Assembly: GCF_965284335.1 (NCBI RefSeq)
Contig: NZ_OZ260076.1
Length of the DNA stretch: 64,000 bases
Strand: one strand, 5' to 3'
Source of the DNA: Tabrizicola_A sp965284335
GTDB taxonomy: Bacteria; Pseudomonadota; Alphaproteobacteria; Rhodobacterales; Rhodobacteraceae
How positions within the stretch are numbered: position 1 is the stretch's first letter; every line of letters begins with the position of its first letter. Shown here piece after piece: positions 33,726 to 43,228 of this stretch. A model generated the notes under the pieces. That model did no database searches, had not been told where the DNA came from, and saw only the letters and a program-made list of their open reading frames with translations. Both the position numbers and the translations under genes were made by a program.

Positions 33726-34589
33726 ATGACGCGACAAAAAGCAACGCTGATCGGGTTCAGCGCTATCTTGCTTTGGGCGCTTTTGGCGTTGATGACCATC
33801 GGATCGGCTCCAGTGCCACCCTTTTTGCTGAATGCGCTGTGCTTTGGCATTGGCGGGGTGATCGGGCTGGTCTGGATCGGCTTTGGCGCGGGCTTTGGTG
33901 TGCTGCGCCAGATTTCGTGGAAGGTTTATGCCTTTGGGACGATTGGGCTTTTTGGCTATCACGCCTTGTATTTCACGGCCTTTCGCATCGCACCTTTTGC
34001 CGAAACCGGGTTGATCGCCTATCTCTGGCCGCTGTTCATTGTGCTGTTCTCCGGTCTTTTGCCCGGCGAGCGGCTGCGCGCCTTGCATGTAATCGGCGCG
34101 CTGGTGGCCTTTGTCGGTGCGGGGCTGATCGTGATGGGGCGCGGCGATGCGGCGGGGGCGGTTCCCGTGCTGGGGCTGTCGCTGGCGTTTTTATGCGCGC
34201 TGTCATGGGCGGGTTATTCGGTGCTGTCGCGCAGATTGGGTGATGTGCCGACCGAATCGGTGGTGGTCTATTGCCTGTTGACCGCCGCCCTGTCGGTGCC
34301 TGCGCATTTGCTTTGGGAGGTCACGGTTTGGCCACAGGGTGGCTGGGGCTGGCTTTCTGTGGTCGGCCTTGGGCTTGGGCCCGTGGGCCTTGCGTTCTTT
34401 ACATGGGACATTGGGATGAAAAAGGGCGACATCCAGCTTTTGGGCGTGGCGTCTTACGCAGCACCCCTTTTGTCCACGCTGGCCCTGATAGCCGCAGGTC
34501 TGGCCGAGGCGAAACCCATTTTGCTGCTGGCAGCCTTGATGATCACCGGCGGGGCGGCCTTGGCCGCCCGCGCCAGCCTCAAGCCATAA
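33726..34589 (+). CDS. EamA/DMT-family transporter (YddG-like)
   Basis: 287 residues, ten hydrophobic segments in two EamA halves (about 5-135 and 148-283). FAETGLIAYLWPLFIVLFSG in the first half and FTWDIGMKKGDIQLLGVASY in the second recall YddG-type exporters of aromatic amino acids or other metabolites. The substrate is not determined. It has no obvious operon partner; the next gene faces it across 3 bp. Confidence 0.85.
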   Translation: MTRQKATLIGFSAILLWALLALMTIGSAPVPPFLLNALCFGIGGVIGLVWIGFGAGFGVLRQISWKVYAFGTIGLFGYHALYFTAFRIAPFAETGLIAYLWPLFIVLFSGLLPGERLRALHVIGALVAFVGAGLIVMGRGDAAGAVPVLGLSLAFLCALSWAGYSVLSRRLGDVPTESVVVYCLLTAALSVPAHLLWEVTVWPQGGWGWLSVVGLGLGPVGLAFFTWDIGMKKGDIQLLGVASYAAPLLSTLALIAAGLAEAKPILLLAALMITGGAALAARASLKP

Positions 34590-34592
34590 GCT

Positions 34593-34760
34593 TTAGTTCT
34601 GTGACAGGCGGCTGATCTCTTCTTTGATTTTCAGCTTTTGCTTTTTCCACTCTGCGATTTGCAGATCGCTAGAGCCTGGCGCGCGTTGCGCTTTTTCAAC
34701 CATCTCGGCCAGATGTTCGTGCTTCTTCTTCAACTCGATGATGTGGGAAGCGACAGTCAT
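34593..34760 (-). CDS. YdcH-family (DUF465) small protein
   Basis: 55 residues from ATG 34760 with GAGGA 7 bases upstream. Helical and charged, with the DUF465 pattern HIIELKKKHEHLAEMVEKAQ and a basic second helix (WKKQKLKIKEEISRL). These small coiled-coil proteins are widespread in proteobacteria and of unknown function. It converges on the EamA gene. Confidence 0.88.
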   Translation of the reverse strand: MTVASHIIELKKKHEHLAEMVEKAQRAPGSSDLQIAEWKKQKLKIKEEISRLSQN

Positions 34761-34851
34761 GGAAATCCTCCTCATGGTTGCACTGTTTATAGTGCACCAC
34801 GAATCGGGCGGTCTGTCACCAAATCTTCACGAAAGATGCTGCGACATTGCG

Positions 34852-35631
34852 TCAAATATCGCTGAATTCCGCCGATAGGCTTTCGCCGCCGCGCAGCACG
34901 GCGCTGGCGCGGGGGGTATAACTTTCGCGGTCCCCGTCATGGGCGGCGCCTTGATGCAGCACCAAGGGCGCCAAAAGCCGAAACGCGCCCTTGCCCCCCT
35001 TGCGCGCGCGCAACAAAATGCGCAAGGCGGGGCGGCCTTCGCGGGGTTGCAGGGGCAGCACGCTGGCTGATCCCAGCTTGGTTCCCATGGCTGACAGCAC
35101 CGAAGGCAGGCCATCAGCCCCGCAGATCAATGTCAGCCAGCCTCCCGGTGCCAGACGGCGCGCGGCGGCCTGCACCCAATCACCTAAAGGGGTTTCAACC
35201 CGCAAGGCCGTTGCGCGGGCGGCATTGGGCGAAGGGGTGCCATGGGCAGGGTAATAGGGCGGGTTGGCGATGACCTGGTCGAAATCTTGGCGCAGCGGGG
35301 CGGGCATCTGCGCCAGATCTCCGCATTCGACCTGCATCTCTATCCCGTTCTCGGCCGCATTGCGCCGCGCCAGCGTGGCATAGGCCGGTTGCAGTTCCAG
35401 ACCCGCAAGGCGCAACCCCGGCACGCGCGCCGCTAGGCACAGCGCCGCCGCCCCCGCTCCGCAGCCCAAATCCAGCACCCGCTGCCCGGCTTTGGCCGGG
35501 CAGGCGGCGGCCAAAAGCACCGGGTCGGTGGCGGCGCGATAGCCCTTTTTGGGCTGCCACAAATGCAGCCGTCCACACAAAAACGCATCATGCGACAGGG
35601 CGTCTTCGGGGAAATCAGGGTTTTGCATCAT
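34852..35631 (-). CDS. tRNA1(Val) adenine-N6-methyltransferase-like (TrmN6/YfiC)
   Basis: 259 residues. SAM-binding VLDLGCGAGAAAL (about 58-70) and catalytic VIANPPYYP (about 126-134) mark an adenine-N6-type methyltransferase; the sequence before the fold (LHLWQPKKGYRAATDPVLLAAA) is typical of YfiC/TrmN6, which modifies A37 of tRNA-Val. The start (ATGATG at 35631/35628) lies inside the end of the DUF2007 gene, so they are translationally coupled. Confidence 0.83.
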   Translation of the reverse strand: MMQNPDFPEDALSHDAFLCGRLHLWQPKKGYRAATDPVLLAAACPAKAGQRVLDLGCGAGAAALCLAARVPGLRLAGLELQPAYATLARRNAAENGIEMQVECGDLAQMPAPLRQDFDQVIANPPYYPAHGTPSPNAARATALRVETPLGDWVQAAARRLAPGGWLTLICGADGLPSVLSAMGTKLGSASVLPLQPREGRPALRILLRARKGGKGAFRLLAPLVLHQGAAHDGDRESYTPRASAVLRGGESLSAEFSDI

Positions 35632-35842
35632 AGCCTTCGTCGATGCCATTGGCCAAAATGACCGCACGCGCCTCGGCCCAGTCGCGATCTGGCACCATCA
35701 GCCGACGTGGCAAAATGCCAAGGCTGCCTTCGAACACGCTCATGTGGACGTCCAGCACAAAGCTGTCTATATCCTCGCCTTCAAGAAGGGCTTGGGCAAA
35801 GGCGATCACGGTTGGATCGGTTGTCTGTAGCAAAAGTTTCAT
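35615..35842 (-). CDS. DUF2007-family small protein
   Basis: 75 residues: KLLLQTTDPTVIAFAQALLEGEDIDSFVLDVHMS split around residue 20, then RRLMVPDRDWAEARAVI. The pattern matches DUF2007 (putative prokaryotic signal-transducing) proteins. It precedes and overlaps the methyltransferase gene by 17 bases. It is divergent from the polyprenyl synthase gene with 40 bp between starts. Function unknown. Confidence 0.82.
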   Translation of the reverse strand: MKLLLQTTDPTVIAFAQALLEGEDIDSFVLDVHMSVFEGSLGILPRRLMVPDRDWAEARAVILANGIDEGYDAKP

Positions 35843-35882
35843 GGCCCCCTTGTCGCGGCTATGGCACAGAAAGTCGAGACGA

Positions 35883-36887
35883 ATGGGAATGGCCTTGGAT
35901 CACGCGCAAAAACCCCAAGATCAGCTGGCCGAATTTTTGGCCGCAGATATGGCGGCGGTCAATCTTTTGATCCGAGAGCGTATGGCGTCTGAACATGCCC
36001 CGCGCATCCCCCAAGTCACCGCGCATCTGATCGAGGCGGGCGGCAAACGGCTGCGCCCCATGCTGACCTTGGCCGCTGCGCGGATCTGCGGCTATGACGG
36101 CCCCTATCATGTGCATTTGGCCGCCGCGGTGGAATTCATTCACACCGCGACGCTTTTGCATGATGACGTGGTTGATGAAAGCGCCCAGCGGCGCGGGCGG
36201 CCGACAGCAAACCTTCTGTGGGACAACAAATCATCGGTTCTGGTCGGTGATTACCTTTTTGCCCGCGCCTTTCAGTTGATGACCGATCCCGGCCAGATCC
36301 GGGTTTTGGGGATCTTGGCCAATGCCAGCGCCACCATTGCCGAGGGCGAGGTGTTGCAGCTGACCGCAGCGCAGGATTTGGCGACGTCCGAAGATGTGTA
36401 TCTCAAGGTCGTGCGCGGCAAGACGGCGGCGCTGTTTTCGGCGGCCACCGAAGTGGGCGGGGTGATTGCAGGCGCGTCCGAACCGATGGTGCAGGCGCTG
36501 TTCACCTATGGCGATGCCTTGGGCATTGCCTTTCAGATTGCGGATGATCTTTTGGATTACACCGGCACCGCCGCCGCCATTGGCAAGAATGTGGGCGACG
36601 ATTTCCGCGAACGCAAGCTGACCCTGCCGCTGATCAAGGCGGTGGCCAAGGCCGATGCCACCGAGCGCGCCTTTTGGGTCCGGGTGATCGAAAAGGGCGA
36701 CCAGCGCGAGGGTGATCTGGATCAGGCCTTGGCGATCATGAACCGCCATGGCGCGTTAGAGGCAGCGCGGGCCGATGCGCTGGCTTGGGCCGCCAAGGGG
36801 CGCGCGGCGCTGGCAGAATTGCCCGATCATCCCTTGCGCCAGATGCTGGATGATCTGACGGCCTATGTGGTGTCGCGGCTGAACTGA
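35883..36887 (+). CDS. Long-chain polyprenyl diphosphate synthase
   Basis: 334 residues. First Asp-rich motif LLHDDVVDE (92-100), second IADDLLDY (about 218-225), and GGKRLRPML near residue 53 for isopentenyl diphosphate binding. It builds the side chain of ubiquinone; in Rhodobacterales that is usually decaprenyl (Q10), in E. coli IspB octaprenyl. The chain length cannot be read safely here. ATG 35883 is used, with ATG 35889 as alternative. Its stop abuts the ispE stop on the other strand with no spacer. Confidence 0.92.
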   Translation: MGMALDHAQKPQDQLAEFLAADMAAVNLLIRERMASEHAPRIPQVTAHLIEAGGKRLRPMLTLAAARICGYDGPYHVHLAAAVEFIHTATLLHDDVVDESAQRRGRPTANLLWDNKSSVLVGDYLFARAFQLMTDPGQIRVLGILANASATIAEGEVLQLTAAQDLATSEDVYLKVVRGKTAALFSAATEVGGVIAGASEPMVQALFTYGDALGIAFQIADDLLDYTGTAAAIGKNVGDDFRERKLTLPLIKAVAKADATERAFWVRVIEKGDQREGDLDQALAIMNRHGALEAARADALAWAAKGRAALAELPDHPLRQMLDDLTAYVVSRLN

Positions 36888-37739
36888 TCAGCGCGCCATC
36901 GCAGCCGATTGCACCCACCAATGGGGATAGTCCTGGCGAATGGCGATTGCCGCATCGCTGGCCGCCTCGGCGCTGTCAAACAGGCCAAAGCAGGTGGCCC
37001 CAGACCCCGACATCCGCGCCAAATGGCAGCCTGTTTGCGCGGCCAAGGCGGCCTTGGCGCGACCAATCACCGGCTCGGCCAGCAGGGCTGGGGGCTCAAG
37101 ATCATTGCGTTGCGCGGTTAGAAACGTGGCAAGCTCTGCCACGGAATTCAGCGGGGGTAAATCTTGGGGCATGGGCGGGTTATCTTTGCGCGCCAGCCCC
37201 TTGAACACCATCGGCGTTGATACCTGAACACGCGGATTGACCAGCACCAGATGCGCGGGCGGCAAGGGATGGGACAGCGGAGTGACCACCTCGCCCACGC
37301 CTTGCATCCGCGAGGGGCGCCCGGCAAGGCAGACCGGCACATCGGCCCCCAGCGCCAGCACGCGCTCTGCCGGAGGTAAGGCTAATCCCCAAAGCGCCGA
37401 CAGCGCCACCAATGTCGCCGCCGCATCCGCCGAGCCACCCCCGATGCCCGAAGCGACAGGCAAGCGTTTGTCCAGCGTAATCGCGGCGCCTTTTGGCAGA
37501 TGAAAGGCCCGTGCCGCGCGCAGCACCAGATTGTCATCCCCCACCGTCAAACCAACAGATTCTGGCCCCGTCAGCGCCAGAGAAACCGTATCCGCAGCTG
37601 TGCACCGGATGAGATCGCCCAGATCGGCAAAGACCACCAGACTGTCCAAAAGATGATAGCCATCTGCGCGCTGGCCTGTCACATGCAGGCTCAGGTTGAT
37701 CTTGGCCCGCGCCAGTTGGGTTTCGGCGCGCAAAGTCAC
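36888..37739 (-). CDS. ispE: 4-diphosphocytidyl-2-C-methyl-D-erythritol kinase
   Basis: 283 residues, GHMP kinase. N-terminal ARAKINLSLHVTGQRADGYH (10-29) and the glycine loop LPVASGIGGGSADAAA (about 93-108) are diagnostic. It phosphorylates CDP-methylerythritol in the MEP isoprenoid route. GTG start overlaps the stop of the TPR gene (GTGA), so the TPR gene is upstream in the same operon. The polyprenyl synthase that uses the pathway's product faces it. Confidence 0.95.
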   Translation of the reverse strand: MTLRAETQLARAKINLSLHVTGQRADGYHLLDSLVVFADLGDLIRCTAADTVSLALTGPESVGLTVGDDNLVLRAARAFHLPKGAAITLDKRLPVASGIGGGSADAAATLVALSALWGLALPPAERVLALGADVPVCLAGRPSRMQGVGEVVTPLSHPLPPAHLVLVNPRVQVSTPMVFKGLARKDNPPMPQDLPPLNSVAELATFLTAQRNDLEPPALLAEPVIGRAKAALAAQTGCHLARMSGSGATCFGLFDSAEAASDAAIAIRQDYPHWWVQSAAMAR

Positions 37740-39496
37740 GGTGTGGCCTTGGCCTCAACCGGGGCGAGAGGGGGCGCACCCTCTTCGGCCAAAACCGCAT
37801 CGAGGCCGATCTCCAGCTTTCGCCGGATGCGCGGGGCGTCTTTTTCGGTCGGACCATAAGACAGCGCGCGTTGCCATTGAAATTCCGCCTCGCGCTTGCG
37901 GCCCACGGCCCAATAAACATCGCCCAAATGGTCGGTGACGATGGGATCAACCGGCTCCAGAAGGGATGCCCGCTCCATCGGTTCGACCGCATCCTCATAG
38001 CGGCCCAGCCGGTAATAGGCCCAAGCCAGACTGTCGATGATATAGCCCGATCCCGGCTCCATCGCCACGGCGCGCTCGATCATGCCCAAGGCTTCTTCAA
38101 GATTCTCGCCCCGGTCAACATAGCTGTAGCCCAGATAGTTCAACACCTGCGGCTGATCGGGGTTCAGGCGCAGCGCCTCGCGCAGATCTGCGACCGAGCC
38201 TTCGAAATCGCCCAGACGTTCGGCACAGATGCCCCGGCTGAAGAAAAGTGGCCAGTTTTCGGGTGCGGGAGTGCCCAGCAGATCAATCGCCGTGGTGTAA
38301 ACACTGCGCGCCTCGGCAAAGCGTTCGGCGCGCCGATACGCATCGGCCAGCGCCACATGGGCGACCAGCAGATCGGGCTTGGACCGGGTCAGACCTTGCA
38401 AAATTTCAATCGCCGCCTCGCCACGCCCGGCGGCATGGGTTGCCATGGACCGTCCGATCTCAGCGATATGGAAGGTGGGACTGTCGGGCGCGATCGAGCC
38501 ATAGACCTCAATCGCCAGATCATGCTGATTTTGGTTTTGCAAAAGCTCGGCCACCAAAAGCACAATGTCCTCTTGGTCAGGGCGCAGCGCTTGGGCCCCG
38601 CGGGCGTAAATCAAAGTGTGGGTGGCATCGTTCTCTTGGCCCAAGGCAACGGCAACGGTGTAAAACACCTCTGCCAGCCCCTCTTGGGCATTGGCCACAA
38701 TGTCAAAGGGCACCGGCTCGCCAGCCGCTAGGCGACGGCGAAACTCCTCAAGCTGAGGATCGCTGCTTTTGTCAAAGGTCGCATCCAAAAGCGCCAGCGC
38801 ATCGGCGTTACGTTCCAGCTGCGACAAGACGGTGGCATGGGCCAGAACCCCCCGCCCTGACATTTGCCGCGCGCCCCGATTGGGGTCTGCGAAGATACGG
38901 TCCGCGCCTTCGAAATCTCCGGCGGACGCCAAGGCCAAAGCCTTGTGATAAAGCCCAAAGACCGCAAGGTTGCGCGTCTTGATCAGCCTGTCAAAAGTTT
39001 GGGTCGCATCCGACATCCGCCCCAGCCCGACCTGCGCCCAAGCGGTCAGCAACTGATCCAGAAGCGCGCCTTCCTTGCTGCCGGCTGCCGTGCGCGTCAG
39101 CACAGCCTCATAATCCATGGCCTGAATGTCGCGCACCAAAAGTGCCGCATAGCCGGCCTGCGACTGTGTGCCCAGCTCTTCTAGAACCTGTTCCATATTG
39201 GCGGCGGGGCCAAACTCGCCCAAGCCGATATTGGCGACAATGGCACCTTTCAAGAGTTCCGGGTTGCGCGCATCGCTGACAAGCGCGCGGGCAAACCAAT
39301 CGGCTGCGGCGCGATAGTCGGATTGACTGGCCGCCGCACGCGCCGCCAGAAACGCCCCTGCATCGCCTTGCCAAGTTTCGCCACTGTCCTGTGCCAAGCC
39401 GGGTTGCCCCGTTGCTCCCAAAAGCCCCAGACACAGCGCCAAAAGCGCGGGGCGCAAGGCAAAGCGACGAGGCGCAGATGGCGCGGGCAGGGGCAT
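37736..39496 (-). CDS. Exported tetratricopeptide-repeat protein
   Basis: 586 residues. ATG 39496 is chosen because AAGGAG sits 9 bases before it (a further ATG at 39517 would place that site inside the gene). A signal peptide follows (FALRPALLALCLGLLGATGQPGLAQ region, about 10-36), with TPR-like helical pairs over nearly the whole length, clearest at the C-terminal half (e.g. RLGDFEGSVADLREALRLNP, LGRYEDAVEPMERASLLEP). A periplasmic or outer-membrane scaffold is likely. Coupling to ispE recalls lolB-ispE in enterobacteria, but it is not LolB. Confidence 0.85.
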   Translation of the reverse strand: MPLPAPSAPRRFALRPALLALCLGLLGATGQPGLAQDSGETWQGDAGAFLAARAAASQSDYRAAADWFARALVSDARNPELLKGAIVANIGLGEFGPAANMEQVLEELGTQSQAGYAALLVRDIQAMDYEAVLTRTAAGSKEGALLDQLLTAWAQVGLGRMSDATQTFDRLIKTRNLAVFGLYHKALALASAGDFEGADRIFADPNRGARQMSGRGVLAHATVLSQLERNADALALLDATFDKSSDPQLEEFRRRLAAGEPVPFDIVANAQEGLAEVFYTVAVALGQENDATHTLIYARGAQALRPDQEDIVLLVAELLQNQNQHDLAIEVYGSIAPDSPTFHIAEIGRSMATHAAGRGEAAIEILQGLTRSKPDLLVAHVALADAYRRAERFAEARSVYTTAIDLLGTPAPENWPLFFSRGICAERLGDFEGSVADLREALRLNPDQPQVLNYLGYSYVDRGENLEEALGMIERAVAMEPGSGYIIDSLAWAYYRLGRYEDAVEPMERASLLEPVDPIVTDHLGDVYWAVGRKREAEFQWQRALSYGPTEKDAPRIRRKLEIGLDAVLAEEGAPPLAPVEAKATP

Positions 39497-39551
39497 GAAC
39501 GGCTTCTCCTTGGGCATGAGAAATAGCTAGTCAGACGCAAGCCCAAAGGCA

Positions 39552-39585
39552 ATGCGGGCCGGGAATTTCTTTCCCCGGCCCGCAT
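39552..39585 (-). terminator. Long stem-loop after ETF-QO gene
   Basis: ATGCGGGCCGGG (39552-39563, reading plus) pairs with CCCGGCCCGCAT (39574-39585): a 12-bp stem with a 10-base loop, 47 bp after the ETF-QO stop. The T-run is poor, so termination may be inefficient or Rho-assisted. Confidence 0.65.
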
Positions 39586-39631
39586 CATTTAACCAGACCG
39601 CGATACAATCTGCGATCACATGTTCGGGTGC

Positions 39632-41281
39632 TTACATATTGGGATAGTTCGGCCCGCCCCCGCCCATCGGCGTGGTCCAGGTGATGTTTTGCGACGGATC
39701 TTTGATGTCGCAGGTCTTGCAATGCACGCAGTTCTGGAAGTTGATCTGGAAGCGCGGCTCTTTGCCTTCTTCGGCGACCACCTCGTAAACGCCAGCCGGG
39801 CAATAGCGCTGCGCGGGTTCGGCATATTCGGGCAGGTTCACCAAAATCGGGGTCGAGGGGTCTTTCAGCCGCAGATGGGCGGGCTGCGCCTCATCATGGT
39901 TGGTGAAGGAAAACGCCACGTTGGTCAGCCGGTCGAAGGACAGCACACCATCGGGCTTGGGATATTCGATGGGCGCGAAATCCTTGGCCTTTCCGGTGGC
40001 TTTGGCGTCGTTCTTGCCGTGGCGCAGCGTGCCCAAAATGGTCAGGCCAAAGGTATTGGCCCACATATCAGCCCCGCCCAAGGTCAGGCTGGCGATCAGG
40101 CCGTATTTCGACCACAGCGGTTTGACGTTGCGCACCTTTTTCAGGTCCTTGCCGATGGGCCCGGTGCGGACGGCAGTTTCGTAGTCGTTCAGCTCATCGC
40201 TGGACCGGCCCGCCGCAATGGCCTTGGCTGCGGCCTCAGCCGCGGCAATACCCGACAGCATGGCGTTATGGTTGCCCTTGATGCGCGGCACGTTCACAAG
40301 GCCCGCTGAGCAACCCAAAAGCGCCACGCCCGGCGCGACCATTTTCGGGATCGACTGCCAGCCGCCCTCGGAAATCGCCCGCGCGCCGTAAGCCACGCGC
40401 TTGCCACCCTTCAAAAGCTCGGCCACCATCGGGTGATGCTTGAAGCGCTGGAACTCCATATAGGGGTAAAGGTGCGGGTTTTCATAGTTCAGGTGCACCA
40501 CAAAGCCCACATAAACCTGATTGTTCTCAATGTGGTAGATGAACGACCCGCCGCCTGCGTGTGATCCCAGCGGCCAGCCCATCGTGTGGGTCACGGTGCC
40601 AAGTTCGTGCTTGGAAGGATCAATCTCCCAGATTTCCTTCATGCCAAGGCCGTATTTTTGCGGGCATTTGCCAGCCGAGAGATCGTATTTCGCGATGACC
40701 TCTTTCGAGAGGCTGCCGCGCACACCTTCGCCGAGGAAGACATATTTCCCCGCCAGAACCATCCCCGGCTCATAGGACGGGCCGGGCGTGCCATCGGCAT
40801 TGCGGCCAAACTCGCCCGCGACCACGCCGCGCACTTCGCCATTGTCGCCGTAGATCACTTCGGAACAGGCCATGCCGGGGAAAATCTCGACGCCCAGTTC
40901 CTCGGCCTGCCCGGCCAACCAACGGCAGACATTGGCCATCGAGACGATGTAATTGCCGTGGTTGTTCATCAGGGGCGGCATCGGAAAGTTAGGGATCCGC
41001 ATCTGGCCAGCTGGTCCAAGGATATAAAAGTTATCCTCCTGCACCTCGGTCTTGATGGGCGCGCCACGCTCGCGCCAATCGGGCATCAGCGCATCAAGGC
41101 CCGAGGGGTCCAGCACCGCGCCCGACAGAATATGCGCGCCGACCTCGGAGCCTTTTTCCAAGACCACCACCGAAAGCTCGGGGTTGATCTGCTTCAACCG
41201 GATCGCCGCCGACAGGCCAGACGGCCCCGCGCCCACGATCACAACGTCATATTCCATCGTTTCGCGCGTGATTTCGGTCAT
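39632..41281 (-). CDS. Electron transfer flavoprotein-ubiquinone oxidoreductase
   Basis: 549 residues. FAD fold VVIVGAGPSGLSAAIRL (13-29), the central ubiquinone-binding part with GMKEIWEIDPSKH and THTMGWPLG (about 215-240), and C-terminal 4Fe-4S ligands in YCPAGVYE and NCVHCKTCDIKDP (about 495-530). A membrane-surface enzyme that passes electrons from ETF to ubiquinone, draining acyl-CoA dehydrogenases and some amino-acid and dimethylglycine-type dehydrogenases. Monocistronic here. Confidence 0.96.
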   Translation of the reverse strand: MTEITRETMEYDVVIVGAGPSGLSAAIRLKQINPELSVVVLEKGSEVGAHILSGAVLDPSGLDALMPDWRERGAPIKTEVQEDNFYILGPAGQMRIPNFPMPPLMNNHGNYIVSMANVCRWLAGQAEELGVEIFPGMACSEVIYGDNGEVRGVVAGEFGRNADGTPGPSYEPGMVLAGKYVFLGEGVRGSLSKEVIAKYDLSAGKCPQKYGLGMKEIWEIDPSKHELGTVTHTMGWPLGSHAGGGSFIYHIENNQVYVGFVVHLNYENPHLYPYMEFQRFKHHPMVAELLKGGKRVAYGARAISEGGWQSIPKMVAPGVALLGCSAGLVNVPRIKGNHNAMLSGIAAAEAAAKAIAAGRSSDELNDYETAVRTGPIGKDLKKVRNVKPLWSKYGLIASLTLGGADMWANTFGLTILGTLRHGKNDAKATGKAKDFAPIEYPKPDGVLSFDRLTNVAFSFTNHDEAQPAHLRLKDPSTPILVNLPEYAEPAQRYCPAGVYEVVAEEGKEPRFQINFQNCVHCKTCDIKDPSQNITWTTPMGGGGPNYPNM

Positions 41282-41553
41282 GGCTTTCCCTCCGGTCCCC
41301 GGCTTTTTGCTGCGCCTCGTGTTTGCCCTTTGGACTGGGCAAGGTCAACCATAACGCAACATCATGTTTACGCATTGCGCCATGAGGGAAACTTTCTGTC
41401 GCGCCTGCTTGACCCGCCCCGACGCGATGACGCCTATTCCCGCCATTCCCCCCTTGCAATTGGCGCGCCTTCGGGGTCTGGTGCGGGGGTAGGTATCTTC
41501 AAGGTCATGGTCCAAACCCGGACTGTGGCCTTGTCATTTATGTGAAAAGGCCC

Positions 41554-42024
41554 ATGGAAAAGATCCCGATGACCCGTGCCGGCTTCGTCGCTTTGGACGA
41601 AGAATTGAAGCAACTGAAAAGCGTGGAACGCCCCGCCATCATCCGCGCCATCGCGGAAGCGCGCGAGCATGGCGATCTGTCCGAAAACGCCGAATATCAT
41701 TCGGCGCGCGAAAAGCAGAGCTTCATCGAAGGCCGTATCAAAGAGCTTGAGGGCACCTTGTCTTTGGCCGAGGTGATTGATCCGTCGAAACTGTCTGGGC
41801 CGATCAAGTTCGGCGCCACCGTCACCATCGTGGACGAGGACAGCGACGAGGAGAAAACCTATCAGATCGTGGGCGAGACCGAGGCCGATATTGAATCGGG
41901 CAAGCTGAACATTCGTTCGCCCATCGCGCGGGCGCTGATCGGAAAAGATGAGGGCGATTCGGTCGAGGTGAAAACCCCCGGCGGCACCCGCAGCTATGAA
42001 GTTTTGTCGATCCGGTATCTGTGA
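41554..42024 (+). CDS. greA: Transcription elongation factor GreA
   Basis: 156 residues. The N-terminal coiled coil holds the acidic-tip motif REHGDLSENAEYHSAREKQ (about 40-58), followed by the FKBP-like domain ending SYEVLSIRYL. It rescues backtracked RNA polymerase by stimulating transcript cleavage. ATG 41554 gives the family's typical MEKIPMTRAGF start; a GTG at 41542 is in frame but atypical. The next gene starts 21 bp later. Confidence 0.96.
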   Translation: MEKIPMTRAGFVALDEELKQLKSVERPAIIRAIAEAREHGDLSENAEYHSAREKQSFIEGRIKELEGTLSLAEVIDPSKLSGPIKFGATVTIVDEDSDEEKTYQIVGETEADIESGKLNIRSPIARALIGKDEGDSVEVKTPGGTRSYEVLSIRYL

Positions 42025-42045
42025 TTCAAAGGTGGCCTAAGCGCG

Positions 42046-43062
42046 ATGAGCGACCACGACAGCCATGATCCAAAGCCCATTGATCTGGGGCTTTATTCGG
42101 CCAGAGGGGCCACGGGCCGCATGTCGGCCACCGAATGGGTGGCGGTGGCGCTTTGTGTGGTCTGGGTGGGGGCGGTGGCCGCCTATATCTTTACCGCGTC
42201 CGACAGTGTGGCCCCCTTGGGGCTGGTCTTGACGCTTTTGGTGGTGTTCCTGCCTTTGGCGCTGATTTGGGCGGCGGCGGTGACGCTGCGCTCGGTTCAG
42301 ACGCTGCGCCATGAGGCCGCCCGGCTGCAAGCCACGGTCGAGGCGATGCGCGCGGCCTATGTCGCGGGCCAGCAGGGCGGGTTGAAACCGTCGGTCGAGA
42401 AAAAGCTGAACGAGATCGCGCAGGCCACCAAGCAGACCGAAACGGCGCTGGCCACCTTTACCTCGCGCCGTGACGGCACGCTGGCGGTGGCCTCGGCTGA
42501 TCGCAAGACGGCCTTTGCCGCGCCGCAACCTGACCCTTCGGCCGAACAACCCGCGCTGGCGCTGGGCACCCCGGCCGAGGCGCTGCGCCCACCCCTGTCC
42601 AATGCGGATTTCATCCGTGCGCTGCAATTTCCTGAAAACCCCGACGACAAGGACGGGTTCCGCGCCCTGCGCGCCGCGCTGGATGATCGCAACGTCGCCA
42701 AGCTGATCCGCGCCTCGCAAGATGTGCTGACGCTGCTTGGCCAAGAGGGCATCTATATGGATGACCTGAAACCCGACCGTGCCCGCCCCGAACTCTGGCG
42801 CCGCTTTGCTGCGGGCGAGCGTGGGCGCGGTGTGGCGGCCTTGGGCGGGGTGCGTGACCGGTCCTCTTTGGCGCTGACGGCGGGAAGGATGCGGGAAGAT
42901 GCGATTTTCAAGGATGCCGTGCACCATTTCCTGCGCACCTTTGATCGGGTCTTTCAGGAGTTTGAGCAGGTCGCAAGCGACAGCGAATTGACCGATCTGG
43001 CCGAAACCCGCACCGTGCGCGCCTTTATGCTGCTGGGCCGTGTGACGGGAATTTTTGACTGA
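42046..43062 (+). CDS. Conserved membrane protein with coiled-coil region, unknown function
   Basis: 338 residues. Two hydrophobic helices (about 29-51 and 57-80) separated by a short loop, then a helical charged segment (about 80-140, coiled-coil like), a Pro/Ala-rich linker (about 150-185) and a helical C-terminal domain ending AFMLLGRVTGIFD. I do not recognise a named family; similar proteins occur in Rhodobacterales after greA as far as I recall. AAGGTGG precedes the ATG. Likely anchored in the inner membrane with a cytoplasmic domain. Confidence 0.75.
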   Translation: MSDHDSHDPKPIDLGLYSARGATGRMSATEWVAVALCVVWVGAVAAYIFTASDSVAPLGLVLTLLVVFLPLALIWAAAVTLRSVQTLRHEAARLQATVEAMRAAYVAGQQGGLKPSVEKKLNEIAQATKQTETALATFTSRRDGTLAVASADRKTAFAAPQPDPSAEQPALALGTPAEALRPPLSNADFIRALQFPENPDDKDGFRALRAALDDRNVAKLIRASQDVLTLLGQEGIYMDDLKPDRARPELWRRFAAGERGRGVAALGGVRDRSSLALTAGRMREDAIFKDAVHHFLRTFDRVFQEFEQVASDSELTDLAETRTVRAFMLLGRVTGIFD

Positions 43063-43093
43063 CTTCAGTTCTGTGGCTGGCCCCCACCCCCAG

Positions 43094-43117
43094 CCCCTCC
43101 TCACAAGGGGGGAGGGG
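43094..43117 (+). terminator. GC-rich hairpin after the membrane protein
   Basis: CCCCTCC (43094-43100) pairs with GGAGGGG (43111-43117). It sits within a C-run/G-run region about 30 bp after the stop. There is no T-run directly after, only a TTTT further on; a weak or Rho-dependent end. Confidence 0.4.
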
Positions 43118-43228
43118 AGGCGGCTTTTCCTGATAGGGCAATGACGATGGTCAGCCTTGCGCTGTCTCGGATTTGGCTTTGCATCTGAGTGCGTGAGTTT
43201 TGGGTGGAGTGGCGCAATACGCCAAGTT

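Noticed and set aside
41282..41553. A hidden small gene between ETF-QO and greA
   Set aside because: Short frames in both directions have no start with a good ribosome-binding site, no recognisable sequence, and look like noise.
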